From Pollutibacter soli (GTDB taxonomy: Bacteria; Bacteroidota; Bacteroidia; Chitinophagales; Chitinophagaceae), in assembly GCA_029269725.1 (NCBI GenBank), contig JARJHS010000006.1, positions 248,001 through 312,000 of the forward strand: a stretch of 64,000 bases of DNA. The letters run 5' to 3'. The notes under the pieces are model-generated. The model had not been told where the DNA came from. It did no database searches and worked only from the letters and a program-made list of their open reading frames with translations. This document shows positions 53,653 through 60,169 of the stretch, piece after piece (within the stretch, counting starts at the first letter, position 1; each line of letters opens with the position of its first letter). The position numbers and the translations under genes were made by a program.

Positions 53653-56226
53653 TTATTTTAATATTATCGTCACTTCCGCCATGCCACTCTTTGGCCCAGC
53701 ACTGCTATGTCCCGGCCGTGGCCCATTCGCCGAGCCCCAGGAATAGGTCACAAACCACTTGCCGTCCACCCATCCATCTGCTGCATAAGCCGCCGGCGCA
53801 TAACCCGGATTTTTATCAGCATACCAGCTCACCGTACTTGGCGCACCAATGGTGACTGAACTAATATTATAAAACCTGAGTGTATACATTTTAGCTTCCG
53901 GATCCCTGGGCACAAATACTCCATTGCCCTTCCAGCATTTATAAGACGTATACGTTGACGCTGGCGTGGAAGTATCACCATGAACAAAACTGAATGGTAT
54001 ATGCAGGATTTTTTTCTTATCGTCGTTGTTGATCTTCACTTCTCCAAATACTTCATCATAAAACACATACTCTGTTTCAATTTTTAATTTCGAATAAATC
54101 TTTGCAGAAATTTTTTCAACAGCTTCTTTTGTATCGTCGTCCTGGCACTCATAACTGATGGAATTGGTATTGTACTGCGTGATCGTCGTCATATTGTCTA
54201 CGCCCGGACCCAGCAGCTTGCCGTATTTACCGGCAGTACTCCATACAATTTTCCAGTCGACATCCGGATCCGCACCAATCTCATTTTTCTTGTCGACCTT
54301 ATTCAGTTTCATCATCACTTCATTCCAGCTGCCAGCGTATTTTTTTCCACTCAGCGTCACACCTTTCGGATTCATTTCGAATTTGTTCTTCTTCACATTG
54401 ACTATCGCTGTATCGCGGCCAATGACGGTGCTGCCGAATTTGACAGTGACATAGATATAGTCAATGTTATCGCCATCTTTCAATTGTGATGCCGTCGCCA
54501 GGCTTTGATAAGAAACGATATTATCCGATGTATTGAACGACACCTGGTTCACATGTCCTTTGGTATCTGAGATCTTCCCGTATTTGCCGCTCGTTTTCCA
54601 TTCGTAAAACGCGTGCGTATCGCCACCACTCTCCACGAAGTTTTTGATCTCGCAGGTAATCTTCTGCTCCATCAACGGAACCAGTGTGGAACTATCCGGC
54701 AACAGGGTCACTTTAGGTCCGCGTGCACGAACGGTCCATTCTTCGAGTTGTGATGACTTGGCGATATGGAATCCCATACGTGCGAGGTCAGTGGCGAATA
54801 GTCCGAGATCAATTACTTTCAGGATTTTTGTTTTTCGTTCCGCATCTTTGAACACATCAGCTCCCGATGGGATATAATATTTCTGCTGCGCGAGCATTTC
54901 AAGTACGCCTGCTGTTAGTTTCACCATATCTTCAAACAAAGCAGCATTGAGTTCCAGGTACAATGCTTCGATGAACTTCTGAGTCGCGCCTTTGTAATTT
55001 CCTTTTCGCATTTCTTCATATACCGGTGGCATCAGTTTAATTGCGGAACCGGTTTTCTCAATGAAAGTTTCCAAAGGACCGGTTACATGCCGCGAGCCAT
55101 CGATCAGCGCCAGATCATCCTTGTTGCCTACTACTTCCATCATCACCGGAAGTAAAAAATCAAGTGCGAGAGTTTCAATTTCCAGTTGTGTCAGCTTTTC
55201 AATCTCCTGGCTGCTGATTGTTTTATTAGTGCCCGGAAATCCCGGACCTACGATACGTAATTTATACTCCCCTTCTTTTTCATCATCAGCCATCGGAATA
55301 TCGAATGGTCCTGATTTCATCGCGAAAAATTCCTGCACTTTATCCGGACCTTCGATCCATGCGCCGAGCACGCCGGCGACGGAAGTAAATCCACCGGACG
55401 GATCTACAGAAGTTTCTGTTTGAGTACGCGTGGTAGATTCAATTGTTTCGGTGGTCATGTTGCCATTGTCAAAAGTCGTTTTCACTTTATACAAAAAAGC
55501 CCATGCGCGACGGCGGTAGATGTTTTCCATCTGCAGTTTGCCGAGCTCCAGACTTGAAATGCGCAGACCGCTTTTTTCGGTGTTCGCCAAAACTTCTACG
55601 TCCGGGATTTTTTTGACTGTCATAGGTGCTACGGCTGGCGTTGTTGGTGTATTGATTTTTCGTCCGCCCGAAATGTTTTTCAGTGCCTGCCGCAGCGGCT
55701 CTTTGAAGCTGCCTTTGTCCAGTACCAGCGGATCAGCTTTAAACAGGTCGTCGAATGCTTTGTACCAGTCGCTGCTGCCTTTCACCTGGTCGATGCCTTT
55801 TAGAAATTCCGCTGTCATCGCATACTGTTCCATCAGTGTCGCATAGCCGAAATACAGCAGCACTTTTGCTGTAGATTTTGTATTGATCTCTGACGAACTA
55901 TCCGTGATGAAACCTGCGAGTAATGGCCGGTCCTGCTGATCGAAAACCCATGCGATGCTGGGATAACCGCTGTTGTAGGCGGTTTTCGCTGTCCCGGCCA
56001 CGGAGACTTTTCCGTTCTGCGAAAGTGAATGCACCTCGAGGGTAGCGAGGTCGATCTTAGCATTTGCAGGCAGTTGAATCTGAACTGATTTGGTGGGATA
56101 GTTGACAGTTGCTGTATCGTCGGGTGGTGACGGTGGAACCGGATCGGGATCGATATTATTCTTTTGGCATGCGAAAATGACGAAGCTGAAAATCAGTGCA
56201 AAAGGGCTCCACCGAAGAAGTTTCAT
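53653..56226 (-). CDS. Large lipoprotein of unknown function with Ig-like repeats
   Basis: 857 residues. A lipoprotein signal (SPFALIFSFVIFACQ) is followed by a Pro/Asp linker. Residues of about 30-130 resemble a carboxypeptidase-regulatory or Ig-like domain; 130-480 are mainly helical (DLALIDGSRHVTGPLETFIE, LYLELNAALFEDMVKLTAGV). The last third contains at least two related domains with the signature WKTSGKYGKISD and WSTAGKYGKLLGPG, spaced about 120 residues, and a C-terminal beta domain with YTLRFYNISSVTIGAPSTVS. No enzyme motif is seen. It is a single gene among decayed transposase copies. I do not recognise the family. Confidence 0.75.
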   Translation of the reverse strand: MKLLRWSPFALIFSFVIFACQKNNIDPDPVPPSPPDDTATVNYPTKSVQIQLPANAKIDLATLEVHSLSQNGKVSVAGTAKTAYNSGYPSIAWVFDQQDRPLLAGFITDSSSEINTKSTAKVLLYFGYATLMEQYAMTAEFLKGIDQVKGSSDWYKAFDDLFKADPLVLDKGSFKEPLRQALKNISGGRKINTPTTPAVAPMTVKKIPDVEVLANTEKSGLRISSLELGKLQMENIYRRRAWAFLYKVKTTFDNGNMTTETIESTTRTQTETSVDPSGGFTSVAGVLGAWIEGPDKVQEFFAMKSGPFDIPMADDEKEGEYKLRIVGPGFPGTNKTISSQEIEKLTQLEIETLALDFLLPVMMEVVGNKDDLALIDGSRHVTGPLETFIEKTGSAIKLMPPVYEEMRKGNYKGATQKFIEALYLELNAALFEDMVKLTAGVLEMLAQQKYYIPSGADVFKDAERKTKILKVIDLGLFATDLARMGFHIAKSSQLEEWTVRARGPKVTLLPDSSTLVPLMEQKITCEIKNFVESGGDTHAFYEWKTSGKYGKISDTKGHVNQVSFNTSDNIVSYQSLATASQLKDGDNIDYIYVTVKFGSTVIGRDTAIVNVKKNKFEMNPKGVTLSGKKYAGSWNEVMMKLNKVDKKNEIGADPDVDWKIVWSTAGKYGKLLGPGVDNMTTITQYNTNSISYECQDDDTKEAVEKISAKIYSKLKIETEYVFYDEVFGEVKINNDDKKKILHIPFSFVHGDTSTPASTYTSYKCWKGNGVFVPRDPEAKMYTLRFYNISSVTIGAPSTVSWYADKNPGYAPAAYAADGWVDGKWFVTYSWGSANGPRPGHSSAGPKSGMAEVTIILK

Positions 56227-56468
56227 AAACAGGGCATTTAGGGGTACATCGGAATTGAGATCGCGATGTCATCAGCAAGCGGGAGATTTTTTTGGGGATG
56301 TTGGGGCAGCGACAAAATACATTAGGATTTTGGTTGATGCAAGAGTGTCTGATAGAAATGTGATCTGTTACGTGTCTCCACGATTATCGGCAGGGAATAA
56401 TCACAAATTTTGCCGTCAATGCATCATGGCCGTTTTTTCAAATTGAATCAATTTGCCTGAAAAATTCA
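56227..56468. other. Divergent gap between the large lipoprotein and the intact RAYT
   Basis: No gene seen. The last 25 bp before the RAYT start (CAATTTGCCTGAAAAATTCA) match the upstream of RAYT pseudogene 1 (CAATTTGTCTGAAAAATTGA), so the duplicated unit begins at least this far upstream. The doubled CTGAAAAATT motif around the start is shared too. Confidence 0.45.
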
Positions 56469-57041
56469 ATGTCTGAAAAATTCAAAAACAGGTTCCGTAA
56501 TGAATCTGCCCGTATGCCCAATTGGAATTATAATGATGGTTTATATTTTGTCACCATAAATACAAAAGACCGGCTGCCTTATTTTGGTAAGGTCACCGAT
56601 GGTGAAGTACTACTATCTGAAATCGGGAAGATTGTCGAATTGGAATGGTTGAAAACGCCGTCCATCAGACCAGATATGAATATAGTTCTGGATGAATTTG
56701 TGGTGATGCCCGATCATTTTCATGGGATTATCGGGTTTAATAATTTCAATCGTTGTTTCAACCATAGGGACGCGATGCGTATCCATCGTAGGGACGCGAT
56801 GTGTATTGATCGTAGGGACGCCATGCATGGCGTCCCTACGATCAATACAAACAAATTCGGTCCGCAGTCTAAAAACCTCGCATCTATCATCCGCGGATTT
56901 AAATCGTCTGTTACCACAGCAGCACGTAAACTGGGAATACCTTTTAACTGGCAACCTCGATTTCACGAACATGCAATTCGTAATGAAATGGAATTGAAAC
57001 GAATTGCGCAGTATATCAGGGATAATCCGGCGAATGGTTGA
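56469..57041 (+). CDS. REP-associated tyrosine transposase (RAYT), intact copy
   Basis: 190 residues. YNDGLYFVTINTKDRLPYFG is the family N-terminus, MPDHFHGIIGF the HUH motif (His 83 and 85), and IAQYIRDNPANG carries the predicted nucleophile Tyr 182. RAYTs are single-copy relatives of IS200/IS605 TnpA that process palindromic REP sequences. A run RDAMRIHRRDAMCIDRRDAM (residues of about 99-118) is encoded by two 24-bp half-site units and a palindrome of the GTAGGGACGC family, inserted in frame between the HUH motif and GFKSSVTTAARK. Because relatives accept variable-length loops here, the enzyme may still be active. Two decayed copies lie at 49174 and 52892. Confidence 0.92.
   Translation: MSEKFKNRFRNESARMPNWNYNDGLYFVTINTKDRLPYFGKVTDGEVLLSEIGKIVELEWLKTPSIRPDMNIVLDEFVVMPDHFHGIIGFNNFNRCFNHRDAMRIHRRDAMCIDRRDAMHGVPTINTNKFGPQSKNLASIIRGFKSSVTTAARKLGIPFNWQPRFHEHAIRNEMELKRIAQYIRDNPANG
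56761..56849. repeat. In-frame repeat insert in RAYT: two half-sites and a 48-bp palindrome
   Basis: Half-sites CATAGGGACGCGATG (56763) and CATCGTAGGGACGCGATG (56784) precede a perfect palindrome at 56802-56849 opening TGTATTGATCGTAGGGACGC. All three are on the same strand with 21-24 bp spacing, so they add 7 or 8 codons each and do not shift the frame. Pseudogene 1 has one unit fewer. Confidence 0.9.
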
Positions 57042-57107
57042 TTATTATCTCTTCATCGGTTTGGTTGCAGGAAAAGGATGTTGCAATTGCCTACACGTCG
57101 CCAATTT

Positions 57108-57195
57108 ATTCGTAGGGATTCAACCGTTTTTATCGTAGGGATCAACCGTTTTAATCGTAGGGACGCGATGCATCGCGTCCCTACGATCAAAACGG
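57108..57195. repeat. GTAGGGA repeat: two half-sites plus 50-bp palindrome downstream of RAYT
   Basis: TTCGTAGGGATTCAACCG and TATCGTAGGGATCAACCG are followed by a palindrome at 57146-57195 opening CCGTTTTAATCGTAGGGACG and closing with its complement (one mismatch). It lies about 70-150 bp after the RAYT stop, the same arrangement as for the other two copies. Confidence 0.88.
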
Positions 57196-57418
57196 TGCGG
57201 CCTTTTGAAACCCTTTGCAGATCTTTTCGATTGATTCAATTTCCGCCCGGACTTTATTGATTGTCGCCAAAATGATTTTCGAAAAATAAAAACTCATAAA
57301 CCTTTCAGATCCAACGGGTCTGATTTTCCGCCGATAATGAAAGCAAAAAACCGCTTGCGACTAACCAGAAACTGTATTAACTTATAGTATGCCCCGCACT
57401 AGACCAATTCGTTTGAAA
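57196..57418. other. Gap upstream of the T9SS-sorted protein gene
   Basis: No whole gene. On the minus strand about 30 codons at 57197-57295 read KVRAEIESIEKICKGFQKAA, which looks like a coding fragment, perhaps a worn gene piece as in the other two transposase loci. The short GCCAAAATGATTTTCGAA stretch weakly resembles the dinD segment GCAAAATAATTTTGAGCG, but this is not certain. Confidence 0.3.
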
Positions 57419-58657
57419 ATGAAAGAACTCAGATACCTGTTTTTGATCATCCTCAGTTTCAGTTCCATATTTTCTGCAACCGCCCAGGCAGACAGGTTCG
57501 CTTATGCAGTTACTGATTCAAAGCAGGATGGTATGAATTGGATTGTACTGAGAAAAATAAATATCCGAACCGGAGAATTCAGCCAGGTTCTTTTAGACGG
57601 TATCAAAAAGGACATGACTTTGTACGATGCTGAAAACAAGCAGAGGAAAATAATGGAGATCCGGGATACCAACCAGATGTACCAGCCGCAGCTGGCATTT
57701 GCTTCAGGTGTGGCGGCGCTTGCGTACGACAGAAAAAACAATCGCGTTTTTTACATTCCGCAATACGTTGATCAGCTCCGTTATATTGACCTCAGTTCCA
57801 TGAAAGTGTATTGTGTTCATGGCAAAGGTTTTTATGCAGCAGCCGGATCAAAAATGGAACCCATGAGTACTTTGCCCAGGCTCGTGATTGCTGGAGATGG
57901 ATATGGATACAGCATTTCAAATGATGGTAATCACCTGTTCAGATTTTCTACTGATGGTACACCGAAAGTAGAAGACCTGGGTTCATTAATCGACGCTAAA
58001 GGAAATAATGAAAACACGATTCACAATGCCTGTGGTACAGGTGGTGGTGATATGATTGCTGATGATGACGGTAACCTATACCTGATTACAGCGCAGAACC
58101 AGGTGTACAAAACAAAAATCTCCACCCTGGAGACCAGCTACCTCGGAAAAATTTCCGGTCTGCCGGAAAAGTTTAATACCAATGGTGCTGCAGTAGATGA
58201 TGAAGGAAGAATCCTTGTCAGCAGTTCTACCTACAATGATGCCTGGTTTAAAATTGATCCGTCAGAATGGAAAGCATATGAATTCAAACCGAAGACGGGC
58301 CTGTACAGAAGTTCTGACCTGGCGAACAGCAATTTATTGGTAACATCGAGAACAGCAAAGAATAACCCCTTTTTCGCAGGCAATAACGGATTTATAAAAT
58401 TATATCCCAACCCTGCTGAGAAAAACGTATTCATGGTTCGACTCACCAATATCGAGCCGGGTGATTATTCTTTAAAAATGACAGACATTTCAGGCCGCAC
58501 TATCCTGGAGAAAAAAATCGCTGTGAAAACGACTACACATACTGAAACAGTATTTTTTCCTCCCAAAACTTCAGTAGGTCTTTACCTCGTAAGAATCGGC
58601 AACAGAAAAAACAGCCAGGTGTTTAGTGAGAAGGTAATGTTGAATAGGGTTGAATAG
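57419..58657 (+). CDS. T9SS-sorted secreted protein (beta-propeller-like)
   Basis: 412 residues from the ATG at 57419, giving a signal peptide (YLFLIILSFSSIFSATAQA). Residues of about 25-325 have propeller-like repeats (VAALAYDRKNNRVFYIPQYV, YGYSISNDGNHLFRFSTDGT, MIADDDGNLYLITAQNQVYK, GAAVDDEGRILVSSSTYNDA). The last 80 residues are a type A T9SS sorting domain: IKLYPNPAEKNVFMVRL, YSLKMTDISGRTILEKKI, VGLYLVRIGN. It should be exported through the type IX system and cleaved at the outer membrane. The cargo function is unknown. Confidence 0.88.
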   Translation: MKELRYLFLIILSFSSIFSATAQADRFAYAVTDSKQDGMNWIVLRKINIRTGEFSQVLLDGIKKDMTLYDAENKQRKIMEIRDTNQMYQPQLAFASGVAALAYDRKNNRVFYIPQYVDQLRYIDLSSMKVYCVHGKGFYAAAGSKMEPMSTLPRLVIAGDGYGYSISNDGNHLFRFSTDGTPKVEDLGSLIDAKGNNENTIHNACGTGGGDMIADDDGNLYLITAQNQVYKTKISTLETSYLGKISGLPEKFNTNGAAVDDEGRILVSSSTYNDAWFKIDPSEWKAYEFKPKTGLYRSSDLANSNLLVTSRTAKNNPFFAGNNGFIKLYPNPAEKNVFMVRLTNIEPGDYSLKMTDISGRTILEKKIAVKTTTHTETVFFPPKTSVGLYLVRIGNRKNSQVFSEKVMLNRVE

Positions 58658-58849
58658 CAAGAACAGAAGAGAAGGAGAAAGTGAGTATGGTTAAAGAAGG
58701 ACTAGAGACGGCTGTTTATAACCAGCAAGAGCAATGTTTTAAAACCCTATTGGGATGCAAGTATTTCCTCTGTGAAATGTTGAGCAATCAGAACTTATTG
58801 CAAACTTTTCAAGTCTGAGGTAGTTTTGCAGACATAATGCCTGCCAACA

Positions 58850-59167
58850 TAAAAACGTCAAGGTGGGAAAGGCCAGCGCTCTTTTTTCCTCATGAGCAGA
58901 TGCTGCTGATAGGTTTAATCACAGCTTTGAGGACCTTGTTATCCATCGCAAGTTCCGCATACACCTGCTTCAGTTTTGCAATTCTCCTCTTCAAGACACT
59001 TTAGTTAGTTTAAATCCTAGCTTCCCTTACTACTATACTTCTTATGCCAGTTGTAAAAAGTTTACTTGTTTATCCCAAGCTCGCGACAAATCTGCAGCAC
59101 TTTTGCCCGCTTCGTATTCCCTTATTGCATTGATAATCTGAGTCTCGCAAAATCTTGATTTCTTCAT
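58850..59167 (-). pseudogene. IS3-family transposase OrfA remnant
   Basis: The minus strand from ATG at 59167 reads MKKSRFCETQIINAIREYEA, then AADLCRELGINK, stop, TFYNWHKKYSSKGS, stop, LKCLEEEN; after a frame change it continues RIAKLKQVYAELAMDNKVLK. This is the helix-turn-helix protein of IS3-type elements (usually about 90 residues) with stops and a frameshift. OrfB is absent. A TGTCCTATTTTTAGCGG stretch near 59205 may be the old terminal repeat. The remnant lies directly upstream of the potassium-channel operon, marking a past insertion at the boundary. Confidence 0.85.
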
Positions 59168-59500
59168 ATTTGACAGTTTAATTTAGAAAAGTTTAGTTTA
59201 AAAACTGTCCTATTTTTAGCGGAGGCTACATATTAAGTTGCGAGTAAAAACTCCGAAAAAAACTAGTTCATTTTATTTGTAGGAATCTAGGTAGATGAAC
59301 GCAATTTAGCCTAATTACTAACGTTTAAAATCTTTAAATGCAGATGGATAACGTACTAGATTGAAAATTAATCTTTTACCCAATAATTTCGTGGACTCTA
59401 ATTAAATTTATATTGAAAGGAGATTGAATAAATCGAGCTTTTTTTAAGGTTTTTTCTCGAGAACTAATCTAGTAAACTATTAAAATTATTAGCCTCTCCC
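59168..59500. other. AT-rich leader of the channel/TerB/ATPase operon
   Basis: About 330 bp, more AT-rich than the window's core genes, with no gene and no TAnnTTTG box found. A possible stem, TCGAGC with T/A runs and CTCGAGAA, lies at about 59432-59463. The promoter of the operon should be here. Confidence 0.3.
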
Positions 59501-60169
59501 ATGGATCAAACAAAGACGGAAAAGCTTACGTTCTTGAATCTGATTATAATAATTCTGTCGATATATGTTCTTGTTGCTCTTATGCTCGACACATTTATTA
59601 AATTACCTTCAGAAGTTTCCCGTATCCTTTATATCACTGACAACCTAATTTGTTTTGTTTTTCTATTTGATTTCGCAGTACGCTTTCGAAAGGCACAAAA
59701 CAAGCTGGCTTTTTTAAAATGGGGATGGATAGACCTTGTCTCTAGTATTCCTTCATTTGATTTTATGAGAGTTGGCCGGGCATTAAGGCTGATTCGGCTG
59801 ATTCGAATTTTGAGAGCTTTTCGGTCAACTAAACATCTTGTACAATATATTTTCAGACAAAAGTCCCGTGGAGCACTGACAGCCGCAATAACAATTGCAA
59901 TACTGATGGTAATCTTTTCATCAATAGCGATCTTGCAAGTGGAAGTTGACCCATCAAGCAATATTAAAACTGCGGAAGATGCACTGTGGTGGTCATATAC
60001 TACAATAACAACTGTGGGTTATGGCGATAAATTTCCAGTTACTACAGAAGGCAGATTAATTGCAGTGGCACTGATGACAGTAGGGGTTGGCCTTTTCGGG
60101 ACATTCACAGCTTTTTTGGCCTCCTGGTTTATTGGAGAAAATAAAACTGAAGTTGCAAATGAAAAGTAA
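59501..60169 (+). CDS. Voltage-gated-type potassium channel
   Basis: 222 residues with six membrane segments. S4 is Arg-rich (RVGRALRLIRLIRILRAFRS, about residues 88-107), as in voltage sensors, and the pore loop holds the K+ filter TVGYGD at residues 171-176 after WWSYTTITT. The final helix is followed by a short cytoplasmic tail (NKTEVANEK). It lacks a RCK/TrkA domain. The last 11 bp overlap the start of the next gene, so channel and SH3/TerB protein are coupled. Alone it would be an ordinary ion channel; in this operon it may be an effector or sensor. Confidence 0.92.
   Translation: MDQTKTEKLTFLNLIIIILSIYVLVALMLDTFIKLPSEVSRILYITDNLICFVFLFDFAVRFRKAQNKLAFLKWGWIDLVSSIPSFDFMRVGRALRLIRLIRILRAFRSTKHLVQYIFRQKSRGALTAAITIAILMVIFSSIAILQVEVDPSSNIKTAEDALWWSYTTITTVGYGDKFPVTTEGRLIAVALMTVGVGLFGTFTAFLASWFIGENKTEVANEK

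Noticed and set aside
53473-53746. Overlapping frames downstream of the dinD remnant
   Set aside because: Short, overlapping each other and the 3' end of the lipoprotein gene; no family resemblance.
56102-56446. A plus-strand frame at the start of the large lipoprotein gene and its upstream gap
   Set aside because: Antisense to the lipoprotein signal region and without domain content.
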